DNA from: Candidatus Brocadiaceae bacterium
Lineage (GTDB): Bacteria; Planctomycetota; Brocadiia; SM23-32
Assembly: GCA_030615435.1 (NCBI GenBank)
Contig: JAUWZH010000010.1
Span: forward strand, 1-19,867
DNA length: 19,867 nucleotides
Direction: 5' to 3'
A program made the position numbers and the translations under genes. Below the pieces are notes generated by a model. It was not told where the DNA came from and did no database searches. It was given only the letters and a program-made list of their open reading frames with translations. Below, piece after piece: positions 6,746 through 14,171 of the stretch (its first letter is position 1; the number at the start of each line of letters is the position of its first letter).

Positions 6746-7033
6746 TTACTGGTGGAACACCTCTATGGTGTAGCTGGTGAGCTGAGCGCCCCGGAACTGA
6801 CTCACCACCTTGACGACCTGCTCCAGCGAGCCGCGCACGTAGCGGGCGTCTGCGGAAACCTGCGCGACCGCCACGTTCGCAACCTGCCAGAGGTCCTGCT
6901 GATCAACCTCCGCCACGCTGACGTTGTGCCTGTGCCGCAACCGATCCTTGAGGCTGCTGACAATGCGCCTCTTGTCCTTCAAAGACCGGCACTCCGGCAA
7001 GGCGAGCTTGATATCGAGAACTCCGACCACCAC
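6746..7033 (-). CDS. ylxP: DUF503 family protein YlxP
   Basis: A 95-residue protein of the DUF503 family, usually found between infB and rbfA and linked to ribosome assembly or function, though the biochemical role is not settled. It shows the family features: VGVLDIKLALPECRSLKDKR at the N-terminus, the VSSLKDRLRHRHNVSVAEV segment, and QVANVAVAQVSADARYV. Length is normal. The start is GTG 7033, with GTG 7030 also possible and no strong ribosome binding site. The 48-base gap to infB and 19-base gap to rbfA support co-transcription. Confidence 0.88.
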   Translation of the reverse strand: MVVGVLDIKLALPECRSLKDKRRIVSSLKDRLRHRHNVSVAEVDQQDLWQVANVAVAQVSADARYVRGSLEQVVKVVSQFRGAQLTSYTIEVFHQ

Positions 7034-7081
7034 GGCGAACGCTGCAACCTCGCAACAAAGCCCTGCGCAAACACGTCGCCG

Positions 7082-9367
7082 TCAGGACAGGGTGCGCTTG
7101 ACCTCCCTGACGGTGTAACATTCGATCAAGTCGCCGACCCTAACGTCGTCGTAGCGTTCGAACCTGATGCCGCACTCGTAACCGCCCTCCACCTCCCGCA
7201 CGTCGTCCTTTTCCCGCCGCAGCGACGCGATGGTGCCTTCGTGCACCACGGTCCCATCATGCAAGAGCCGAACGCGACCGCCCCGGCGAATCTGGCCCTC
7301 GCGCACGTAACAGCCGGCCACGCTCCCAACGCGACTGATCCTGAACACCTGCCGCACCTCCGCCACCCCGAGCCTTTCTTCCCTCAACTCCGGCTTCAGG
7401 AGACCCTCGAGGCTGTCTCGAACGGTCTGCACGGCCTCGTAGATCACCCGGTAGTAACGGATATCCACGGCTGAGTCTCTTGCGAGCGAGCGCGCCCTGT
7501 CCTGTATGCCGACTCGGAAGGCCAGAATCACCGCATCGGAGGCATCGGCGAGCAGGACGTCACTCGTGTTGACGCTCCCGACGGCCTGGTGGAGGAATCT
7601 GACGCTCACTTCGTCGGTTCCGAGCCGCTGGAGGCTGTTGACCAGGGGCTCCAGGGAGCCCTTCGCGTCTGCCTTCAGCACCACGCGGAGCCGCTGCTCC
7701 CGCCCGGCGGCAAGGCTCTCATAGAGGTTCTCCAGGGTCACGTGGGCGCGGGGCTGCCGGCGTTCCTCCTCCAGTCGGGCATGGTGCTGCTCGGCGATGT
7801 TACGGGCCACCTCCAGCTCTTCGACCACCACGAACCTGTCGCCGGCCCCGGGCACCTTGTCCAGGCCGCTCACGGCTACCGGGGTGGACGGGCCTGCCTG
7901 CTGGACCTCCTTCCCGTCCTCGTCGAGCAGGGAACGCACCCTGCCGTGGGCCGGCCCACAGAGCATGATGTTGCCCTTTCTGATGGTGCCGTTGCGCACG
8001 ATCACGTTGGCCACCACGCCGAGCCCTCCCCCCATCCGCGCCTCCAGCACGGCCCCGTCGGCGCGGCGCTCGAAGTTCGCCTTCGGCTCCAGGAGTTCCG
8101 CCTCCAGGAGGGTGCGCTCGATCAATTCGTCTATTCCTTCCCCGGTCAGGGCGCTCACCTGCACGCAGCCCACCTCACCACCCCACTCTTCCGGGTTGAG
8201 GTCCTGTCCGACGAGCTGCTGCATGACCCGCATGGGATTGGACTCAGGCTTGTCTATCTTGTTGAGGGCCACGACGATTGGAACCCTGGCGGCGCGCGCG
8301 TGCGATACGGCCTCCACGGTCTGCGCCATCACGCCGTCGTCGGCAGCCACCACCAGGATTACCAGGTCCGTGACCTGCGCGCCGCGTGCCCGCATCGCCG
8401 TGAATGCCTCGTGGCCTGGTGTGTCCACGAACGTCAGGACCCGCCCTTTGTAGTTGATCTGCCAGGCGCCGATGTCCTGGGTTATGCCGCCGTCTTCCGT
8501 TCCGGCCACGCGGGTGCTCCGGATACGATCCAGTATGGAGGTCTTCCCGTGGTCAACGTGCCCGAGCAGCGCCACCACAGGTGAGCGGGGCTTCAGGTCC
8601 TCGGGCCTGTCCTGCGGGATCAACTCCGCCAGCATCTCCTCGGCGCTCTTGGCTGCCCTGAAGGTGATCTCCACCCCGTATGCCAGCCCGATCAGCTCGA
8701 CCACCTCCCGTTCGATGATCTGGTTGATGTTCACCCGAACGTGATGGTCCAGCATCAGGCGCTTTATGAGCTCGCTTGCGCTCACTCCCATCCGCTCGGA
8801 CAGGTCACGCACTGTCACCGGGAGGGTCAGCTCTATCTTCGTCTCTTTTTTCTTTGTGGGGGGCTTGCGGACCTGCTTGAAGATGACGGTGCGCCTGGTG
8901 CTGCGGGGTTTCTGCTCCCGGGCCCGCTCCTGCGGGCTGGGGGGCTTTCTCTCCCTCCTTCTGCGCGTGGGAGGAGCGGCGGGCGCTCCTTTCTGCTCAA
9001 CCCGAGGCGGCTGAGCCCTCGGTGGTTTTTCTTCCGGCTTGCGGACCACCGCCGCCCGCGGCTGTCGGCCCTTTGGCGTGGGAGGCGCTACGGGCTTGAC
9101 GTGCTCGGTGGAGGGGATCTTCTTCGGCTTTTCCTTTTCGGGTTTCTCAGCTTTCTTTGGCTTGACTTTTTTCTTCGGCGGCACGACCTCTTTCGGCCGG
9201 TAGAGCCTTATGGCGCTCTTGCGAATCTCCTCTGCCTCCTCTGGCGGCACGGCGTTGGAGTAGTGCTTGATGTGGTCATACCCTGCGCGCTGGCACAGTT
9301 TGACCAGCTCGGAGCTGGATATGCCAATCCGTTTCGCAATCTCGTAGATTTTTACCTTTGGCGCCAT
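7082..9367 (-). CDS. infB: Translation initiation factor IF-2
   Basis: A GTPase that brings initiator fMet-tRNA to the 30S subunit and promotes subunit joining. 761 residues from ATG 9367. Residues 1-55 are the IF2-N HTH-like domain (KIYEIAKRIGISSSELV). Residues 56-180 form a linker very rich in Lys, Arg and Pro. A second IF2-N segment (LPVTVRDLSERMGVSASELI) lies near 181-235. GTPase motifs: GHVDHGKT at 269-276, DTPGH at 315-319, NKID at 369-372, and SALTG beyond. Domains II to IV follow, ending in the fMet-tRNA-binding barrel (CYVREGQIRRGGRVRLL). Gene order nusA-infB-ylxP-rbfA is the bacterial standard; the gap to nusA is 64 bases. Confidence 0.97.
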   Translation of the reverse strand: MAPKVKIYEIAKRIGISSSELVKLCQRAGYDHIKHYSNAVPPEEAEEIRKSAIRLYRPKEVVPPKKKVKPKKAEKPEKEKPKKIPSTEHVKPVAPPTPKGRQPRAAVVRKPEEKPPRAQPPRVEQKGAPAAPPTRRRRERKPPSPQERAREQKPRSTRRTVIFKQVRKPPTKKKETKIELTLPVTVRDLSERMGVSASELIKRLMLDHHVRVNINQIIEREVVELIGLAYGVEITFRAAKSAEEMLAELIPQDRPEDLKPRSPVVALLGHVDHGKTSILDRIRSTRVAGTEDGGITQDIGAWQINYKGRVLTFVDTPGHEAFTAMRARGAQVTDLVILVVAADDGVMAQTVEAVSHARAARVPIVVALNKIDKPESNPMRVMQQLVGQDLNPEEWGGEVGCVQVSALTGEGIDELIERTLLEAELLEPKANFERRADGAVLEARMGGGLGVVANVIVRNGTIRKGNIMLCGPAHGRVRSLLDEDGKEVQQAGPSTPVAVSGLDKVPGAGDRFVVVEELEVARNIAEQHHARLEEERRQPRAHVTLENLYESLAAGREQRLRVVLKADAKGSLEPLVNSLQRLGTDEVSVRFLHQAVGSVNTSDVLLADASDAVILAFRVGIQDRARSLARDSAVDIRYYRVIYEAVQTVRDSLEGLLKPELREERLGVAEVRQVFRISRVGSVAGCYVREGQIRRGGRVRLLHDGTVVHEGTIASLRREKDDVREVEGGYECGIRFERYDDVRVGDLIECYTVREVKRTLS

Positions 9368-9431
9368 GACAATCCGCCGGTCGGTTCACGCTGCGCCCGG
9401 CACGTCTGCAACGCTGTCGGGCCGGCCGGAA

Positions 9432-10646
9432 TCACTCCTGTTCAGGTGGAACTTGCTCGACCGAAGTTGGCTCTTCGTCCTCCTCCTCGGCGGACGCTTC
9501 GCCAGGGCCCTCGTCCAGGTCCACACCGGCACCCACCTCTTCCTGGGCCTCGCCTGCATCGCCGGATTCTGAGTCCGCAGCCCACACTTCTTCCGCTTCC
9601 TCTTCCTCTTGCCCTTCCTCTTCCTCTTGCTCTTCCTCTTGCTCTTCCTCTTCCTCTTGCTCTTGCTCTTCCTCTTCACTCTCAGGGGCAGTGAGTTCTT
9701 CGGCCTCGGCCTCAGGGGGCTGAAGGTCAATGTCCCATCCGGTGAGTTTTGCTGCGAGGCGCACGTTCTGCCCTTTGCGTCCGATGGCGAGCGCGAGCTG
9801 GTCTTCCGGAATCGTGACAATCGCCCTCTTGGTGTTTTCCCCCTCTTCGAGGGTCATCTGGATTATCTCGGCCGGCCTCAGGCTGTCGGCAATCAGCATC
9901 TCCGGCGCCTCTCGCCAGGGGACAATATCTATTTTCTCCCCGTTCATCTCATCAATGATGCTCTTGATGCGTGTGCCTCGCACGCCCACACAGGCGCCGA
10001 TGCAATCCACGTGAGATTCCAGGCTTTCCACCGCGACCTTGGTCCGCAGGCCGGGCTCCCGGGCGATCTTGCGGATCACCACGATCCCCTCCGCCACCTC
10101 CGGCACTTCCATCTCGAAGAGCCGCCGCACCAGGTCCGGGTGGGTGCGCGAGATTATGATCTTGGCCTGTTCGGGGGTCTTGCGCACGTCAATGATGACG
10201 GCGCGTATGCGCTCCCCGGGCTGATAGTGCTCGCCGGGCATCTGTTCTGAGCGCGGCAGGACGCCCTCGGTCCTCTCGAGGTTGACGATGATAGAGCCAC
10301 CCTCAAAGCGCTGGACGTTCCCGGTCACCAGAGTGCCCTTCTGATCCACGTATTCCTGATAGATGATTTCGCTCTCTGCCTGCCGGATGCGCTGGGAAAT
10401 GATCTGCTTCGCCGTCTGGGCAGCGATGCGCCCCAGGGTCTCGGGCTCCACTCGCTGCTCATCCACGTACGTCTCGACCTCTCCGGAGTCCCGGTCAATC
10501 TGCACGGACACCTCGTCCGAGCTCCGGAAGTGCTTGCGGGCTGCGGACTCCAGGGCGCTCTCGATGGCCTGGAAGATCACCTCCGTCTCGATCGCCTTGT
10601 TGCGGTGGAGGCTGTCAACCAGCCTGAGTATCTCCTTGCCTCTCAT
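9432..10646 (-). CDS. nusA: Transcription termination/antitermination factor NusA
   Basis: An RNA-polymerase-bound factor controlling pausing, termination and antitermination. The start is ATG 10646 (MRGKEILRLVDSL), with AGAGGGG just upstream; the frame stays open to 10742 but the extra 32 residues are not family-like. The product is 404 residues. The N-terminal RNAP-binding domain is at 1-100, S1 domain near 105-168 (GTLVTGNVQRF), KH1 near 185-250 with GVRGTRI, and KH2 near 255-310 with AIGRKGQNVRLAA. After 312 comes a roughly 90-residue tail made almost wholly of Glu, Asp, Gln, Ala and Gly, with runs of four or five Glu. The tail takes the place of acidic repeats known in some NusA proteins but shows no helix-hairpin-helix signature. 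First gene of the operon; rimP is not next to it. Confidence 0.95.
   Translation of the reverse strand: MRGKEILRLVDSLHRNKAIETEVIFQAIESALESAARKHFRSSDEVSVQIDRDSGEVETYVDEQRVEPETLGRIAAQTAKQIISQRIRQAESEIIYQEYVDQKGTLVTGNVQRFEGGSIIVNLERTEGVLPRSEQMPGEHYQPGERIRAVIIDVRKTPEQAKIIISRTHPDLVRRLFEMEVPEVAEGIVVIRKIAREPGLRTKVAVESLESHVDCIGACVGVRGTRIKSIIDEMNGEKIDIVPWREAPEMLIADSLRPAEIIQMTLEEGENTKRAIVTIPEDQLALAIGRKGQNVRLAAKLTGWDIDLQPPEAEAEELTAPESEEEEQEQEEEEEQEEEQEEEEGQEEEEAEEVWAADSESGDAGEAQEEVGAGVDLDEGPGEASAEEEDEEPTSVEQVPPEQE
9589..9678 (-). repeat. Low-complexity GAA/GAG/CAA repeat in nusA
   Basis: The plus strand shows CTTCCTCTTG-like units repeated with small variations, encoding on minus the Glu/Gln run in the NusA tail. 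Such short imperfect repeats can change length by slippage in units of three codons or so without breaking the frame. Confidence 0.8.
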
Positions 10647-10666
10647 ACCCCTCTGACCCACACAAG

Positions 10667-10687
10667 AAAAAAGGGGCTCAAAACCCC
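10667..10687 (-). promoter_or_regulatory. Leader hairpin plus U-run before nusA (attenuator candidate)
   Basis: On the minus strand GGGG and CCCC arms (plus 10684-10687 and 10673-10676), with one extra G-U pair and a 5-base loop, are followed at once by six T (plus 10667-10672). It lies about 93 bases after the expected transcription start and 20 bases before the nusA ATG. The stem is short, so efficiency is uncertain. Its place in the leader of a termination-factor gene suits autoregulation. Confidence 0.4.
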
Positions 10688-10786
10688 ATGGACGCCCAAC
10701 CCGAAGCTGACCGATCCGCGCAGAGTGCCGACGCACACACAAACCTCCGCGCCGCCCACTTGCCGCGCGGCAATCCGTTCGTCTAT

Positions 10787-10815
10787 ATTCTACGCAGCCC
10801 TCCGGGTTATGTCAA
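10787..10815 (-). promoter_or_regulatory. Promoter of the nusA-infB operon
   Basis: On the minus strand a perfect -35 TTGACA (plus 10810-10815) and TAGAAT as -10 (plus 10787-10792) are separated by exactly 17 bases. Transcription should begin near 10780, giving a leader of about 135 bases before nusA. It is one of the two best promoter matches in the window. Confidence 0.7.
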
Positions 10816-10969
10816 GGCTGGTACGAGGTCAAAAAGGGATTTGCACGAAATGCTTTACGCCATGTGAGACGTGCCGGGGCAACCAGGACAGCGCCTTGAC
10901 CCGCCGAGCCGCGGGAAGCAGGCCTGCTGCCCTGTTTGCCCGTCTTTTCCCCGCGTCCTTTCAGGTGCC

Positions 10970-12469
10970 ATGCGCAACCTCACACTGCTCGTTCTGGCAG
11001 ACCTCCATCTGCTGCAAGCCGGCCAAGCCGCCCCGCCCGTAACCGACCGACAGTGCGACCTCGGGGTCGAGCTGGCCGAGCGGGCGATAACGGACGCCCG
11101 GCGCGGGGGAGGCTTTGACGCCGTGGTGCTGCTCGGCGACCTGCTGGAGGCGGGGGAGGCTCCCGGCGCCGACAGGGACCTCGCCGCCCTGGAAGAGGTC
11201 ATACACGAGGCGGTGGGGGACGTGCCGCGGATCGTCGTTCCGGGCAATCACGACGGCGACGCGGAGCTGGTGCTCTCCATTTTCAACGACGAGCCGGGCC
11301 TGCACGAGGTGAAAGGGTGGCGGCTCTTCAGCTTCCTCGACTGCTGGGACGAGCAGAACGTCTGCCGCCGCCCGCCGGATCAAATGCGCCGTTTCGCAAG
11401 GGAGGCACGCAGGGCCGGGGAGGGCCCGCTGATCGTCCTCCAGCATAACCCGCTCCATCCTCCCATAGAAAGCGACTATCCCTACATCCCGCCGGACCGC
11501 GAGCCCATCATGTCAGCGTATGCCGGGGCGGGCGTGCTCCTTACGCTGAGCGGGCATTATCATCGCGGCCAGCCCCTCAGCGAGGCGGGCGGCGTGCGGT
11601 ATTACACCTGTCCTTCACTTTGCGGAAGCCCTTTCCGATACGCGCTGGTGCGGCTGGAGGGGCAGGAGGTTGCTGTGAAGGAGTGCCAGCTGCGACTTCC
11701 CGAAGAGCCGCCCCTGTTCGACGTTCACGCGCACACGCACTACGCCTACTGCGCCGAGAACGTGACTGCCGAGGGGGTGATCTGGCGGGCCCGGCTTTTC
11801 GGGCTTTCCGGGGTGTGCCTCAGCGAGCATTCCGATCAACTCTACCTCACCCATCAGGAGCACAGGTCCTACCACGCCCTCGAGGCCGACGGTTACTGGC
11901 AGTCGCCCCGGTCGGTGGAGTCGGAGCGGATGCCCCGCTATCGCCGGGAAATGGAGCCCTTGCGCAGCGATTTCGTCAGGCTCGGCCTGGAGATAGAGCT
12001 GGACGGCCTGGGGCGGCCGGGCGTGCGGCCCTCGCACCTCGAGGGGTGGGACCTGCTCCTCGGAGCGGTCCACTGGATGCCAGGCGGGGTGGAAGGGCGG
12101 AGCTTGGAAGAGGTGAAGCGCGCCTTCATGGAAAACGTCCGCACTCTGCTCGAAAGCGGGGTGGACGTGCTGGCGCATCCTTTCCGCTTTTTCAGGCGTC
12201 AGGGGCTGGAGCGGCCGGTGGACCTCTACCGCCCCGTGGTGCGAATGCTCGCCCGTCACGGGGCGATGGCCGAGATCAACTTCCACACCAACGATCCCGA
12301 CCCGGAGTTCTTCGCCGTCTGCCTTGAGGAGGGCGTGAGGGTCGCCCTGGCAAGCGACGCGCACGAGCTGCGGGAGGTGGGGGATTTCCGCCCGCACCTG
12401 GCCCTTCTGCGCGCGGCGGCGGGCAGGAAAGACGTAAGCGACCTCATTTACGCGCCCCCGGCACTGTGA
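10970..12469 (+). CDS. Calcineurin-like metallophosphoesterase fused to PHP domain
   Basis: A 499-residue two-domain cytosolic protein. Residues 1-240 are a metallophosphoesterase: D11-x-H13 in LADLHLL, G56-D57 in LLGDLLEA, GNHD at 92-95, H159 in LQHNP and GHYH at 195-198, the full dinuclear-metal set. Residues 250-499 are a PHP phosphoesterase: H253, H255 and H257 in DVHAHTH, E341 in LGLEIELDG, H368 in GAVHWMPGG, H403 in VLAHPFRFF, and D463 and H465 in ASDAHE, resembling histidinol-phosphatase-type PHP enzymes. The start is ATG 10970, because MRNLTLLVLADLH begins the first domain; the upstream 33 codons are not conserved-looking. Both active sites appear intact. Substrate is unknown; phosphoesters such as nucleotides or sugar phosphates are possible. 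It overlaps the next gene by four bases. Confidence 0.85.
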   Translation: MRNLTLLVLADLHLLQAGQAAPPVTDRQCDLGVELAERAITDARRGGGFDAVVLLGDLLEAGEAPGADRDLAALEEVIHEAVGDVPRIVVPGNHDGDAELVLSIFNDEPGLHEVKGWRLFSFLDCWDEQNVCRRPPDQMRRFAREARRAGEGPLIVLQHNPLHPPIESDYPYIPPDREPIMSAYAGAGVLLTLSGHYHRGQPLSEAGGVRYYTCPSLCGSPFRYALVRLEGQEVAVKECQLRLPEEPPLFDVHAHTHYAYCAENVTAEGVIWRARLFGLSGVCLSEHSDQLYLTHQEHRSYHALEADGYWQSPRSVESERMPRYRREMEPLRSDFVRLGLEIELDGLGRPGVRPSHLEGWDLLLGAVHWMPGGVEGRSLEEVKRAFMENVRTLLESGVDVLAHPFRFFRRQGLERPVDLYRPVVRMLARHGAMAEINFHTNDPDPEFFAVCLEEGVRVALASDAHELREVGDFRPHLALLRAAAGRKDVSDLIYAPPAL

Positions 12470-13416
12470 GCCCCCGAACCCATCACGACGACAACCCGAA
12501 CATGCCAACAACCGTGAGCCCGACCGACCGACCTCGACGCGACCCGCTGAAAGGTTTCTCCTACGCCCTCGCAGGCACCGTTCTGATCTCCACCAATTAC
12601 GTAATGGCGAAGTACGGGCTGAAAGGGTTCAACCCGGCCGCCTTCAGCCTGGTCTGGACCTCGGGCGCCGCCTTCTACGCTTTGCTCATCGTGCTGGCCT
12701 CCGGCCGGCGAAGGGAGCTGGCTCTGCCTGCCACTGCCGTGCGCAAGGTCGTGCTGCTCGGCCTGACGACTGCACCCCTGATGCTGTGTGCCTGGTACGG
12801 CCTTCGGCTGCTCGACCCTTTGTTCGCGGGGTTCCTGTGGCGCTTTTCTCCCGTGCTCGCCATCGTGTTCGGGGCCGCGCTGCTGCGGGAGAGGCTGAGC
12901 CTGGGGGAGATCCTGGCCCTGGCGGTCATGGTCCTCGGGGGGAGCCTGAGCACAATGGGCAGGTGGCATATCGTCGGCCTTGGCATAGTGCTGGTCCTGG
13001 CCTCATGCGTTCTGGGGGCGGTGCAGCAGCTCCTCGCAAGAATGACGGCGGCTGAGGTGGATCCCGGCGTCCTGGTCTTCTACAGGTGCGCCATTGCGGT
13101 GCCGCTGCTAGCCCTGTGGGTCTTCGCCACGGGGAAGGCGGATTTTCACGTGGGGGCCTCCTACTGGCTCGTGATGCTCCTGGGAGCGTTTCTGGGCCCC
13201 TGTGCCGGTCACATGATGACTTTCCGCGCCTATCGTCACTGGGAACTGTCCCGCGTCAGCATCGTGCGCACGATGCAGCCCCTGCTGATCCTGCCGATGG
13301 CTTACCTCGCGTTTGGGAAGCTACCGGCGCTGCAGGAGATGCTCGGGGGAGGGCTCATATTCATCGGCGCCCTCTGGATTGCCCGGATTCAGTTGCTGAG
13401 CAAGGATACGGCTTGA
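12466..13416 (+). CDS. EamA/DMT-superfamily membrane transporter
   Basis: A 316-residue inner-membrane protein with about ten hydrophobic helices in two five-helix halves, as in EamA (RhaT-like) drug/metabolite carriers. The first half begins at GFSYALAGTVLISTNYVMAKYG with the EamA-like FNPAAFSLVWTSGAAFY. It includes LWRFSPVLAIVFGAALLRERLSLGE, a hallmark of the family, and the second half repeats it (MAYLAFGKLPALQEMLGGGLIFIGALW). The start GTG 12466 overlaps the preceding stop as GTGA, suggesting translational coupling; ATG 12502 is an alternative. Neither has a clear ribosome binding site. Substrate cannot be predicted. Coupling to the phosphoesterase could mean the pair handles one metabolite, but that is a guess. 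Confidence 0.85.
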   Translation: MSPRTHHDDNPNMPTTVSPTDRPRRDPLKGFSYALAGTVLISTNYVMAKYGLKGFNPAAFSLVWTSGAAFYALLIVLASGRRRELALPATAVRKVVLLGLTTAPLMLCAWYGLRLLDPLFAGFLWRFSPVLAIVFGAALLRERLSLGEILALAVMVLGGSLSTMGRWHIVGLGIVLVLASCVLGAVQQLLARMTAAEVDPGVLVFYRCAIAVPLLALWVFATGKADFHVGASYWLVMLLGAFLGPCAGHMMTFRAYRHWELSRVSIVRTMQPLLILPMAYLAFGKLPALQEMLGGGLIFIGALWIARIQLLSKDTA

Positions 13417-13584
13417 CCCCGCGCCAGCGGACAGGCCCGTCCGGATGGCTGCCATGCTCGATTCGCGGCAAAACAGGCACAAGAAAACGTTGACGGGCGG
13501 CGGATGAGTCCTTTGTTCGGCAGTGCTGCCCCGCTGCGCCCTTTCTCAGTAACCGCCGGCTGCTGCGCAGCCAGCGCTTCCGCT
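13417..13584. other. Convergent intergenic region
   Basis: This lies between the transporter stop and the rpiB stop. Apart from the hairpin at 13558-13572 nothing coding or regulatory is visible; open frames here lack support. Confidence 0.5.
13558..13572 (-). terminator. Small hairpin after rpiB
   Basis: GGCTGC (13558-13563) and GCAGCC (13567-13572) pair around a 3-base loop, about 13 bases beyond the rpiB stop. No U-run follows on either strand, so this is only a weak terminator candidate. Confidence 0.25.
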
Positions 13585-14037
13585 CTATCCACTGCTCCGG
13601 CCCGGCGGGTCGGCGTCCAGCTTGGCGAGCCGGCGGGCGTGACGTCCGCCCTCGAACTCCGTGGCGAGCCATTTCTCGACGATCCTGTGCACCGTGCGCT
13701 CATCCGTCAGGTCCTGCCCAATGCACAGGACGTTGGAGTTGTTGTGAGAGCGGGCCACCTCGGCCATCCGCTCGGTGAGACAGAGGGCGGCGCGCACCCC
13801 TTTGATGCGGTTGGCGGCCATTGACATCCCGATGCCCGTGGCGCAGATGAGGATGCCCCGCTCGTTTTCCCCTCGTGCCACGGAGCGCGCCACCGGCAGG
13901 GCGTAATCGGGGTAATCCACGGAATCCCCGCCGTCCGTGCCGAAATCCTGGACGGCGTGGCCCCGCTCTTGGAGCAACTTCTTCACGAGCGCCTTATAGC
14001 ACACCCCGCGATGATCGCTGCCGACTGCCAGTTTCAT
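13585..14037 (-). CDS. rpiB: Ribose-5-phosphate isomerase B
   Basis: Interconverts ribose 5-phosphate and ribulose 5-phosphate in the pentose phosphate pathway. 150 residues, normal length. Motifs: KLAVGSDHRG at the N-terminus, VDYPDYA at 40-46, and the catalytic loop ICATGIGMSMAANRIKGVRAA with the base C65. SHNNSNVLCIG follows with H98 and N99 that bind the sugar phosphate. The canonical loop reads CGTGIG; Ala for Gly after Cys is a mild change. The start is ATG 14037, with an excellent Shine-Dalgarno (TAGGAGGTGA on minus) nine bases upstream. LacAB-type or allose isomerases are relatives, but residues fit RpiB. Confidence 0.93.
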   Translation of the reverse strand: MKLAVGSDHRGVCYKALVKKLLQERGHAVQDFGTDGGDSVDYPDYALPVARSVARGENERGILICATGIGMSMAANRIKGVRAALCLTERMAEVARSHNNSNVLCIGQDLTDERTVHRIVEKWLATEFEGGRHARRLAKLDADPPGRSSG

Positions 14038-14046
14038 GGGGACTGC

Positions 14047-14056
14047 TCACCTCCTA
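14047..14056 (-). promoter_or_regulatory. Strong Shine-Dalgarno for rpiB
   Basis: TAGGAGGTGA on the minus strand, nine bases before ATG 14037, is the best ribosome binding site in the window and fixes the start. Confidence 0.8.
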
Positions 14057-14087
14057 AGGCGTATGTGGGCGCGTGTCGAAAGCGGAC

Positions 14088-14093
14088 ATTATA
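14088..14093 (-). promoter_or_regulatory. Possible -10 element for rpiB
   Basis: A perfect TATAAT on minus lies about 50 bases before the rpiB start, in the 134-base gap after the ispH-ubiA stop. No good -35 is found at 16-18 bases, so rpiB may have a weak or activator-dependent promoter, or be read from upstream. Confidence 0.35.
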
Positions 14094-14171
14094 CGGCAGA
14101 CCGGGCAACGCTGCCCCTGGTCCCATCCGGCATCGCGTCGCGTCGTTGTGGCCGACCATCCCGCCGGGAGC

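Noticed and set aside
9609..10250. Plus-strand frame with a Leu/Phe-rich, membrane-like start
   Set aside because: It is the antisense of the Glu-rich repeat in nusA, where GAA/GAG reads as TTC/CTC.
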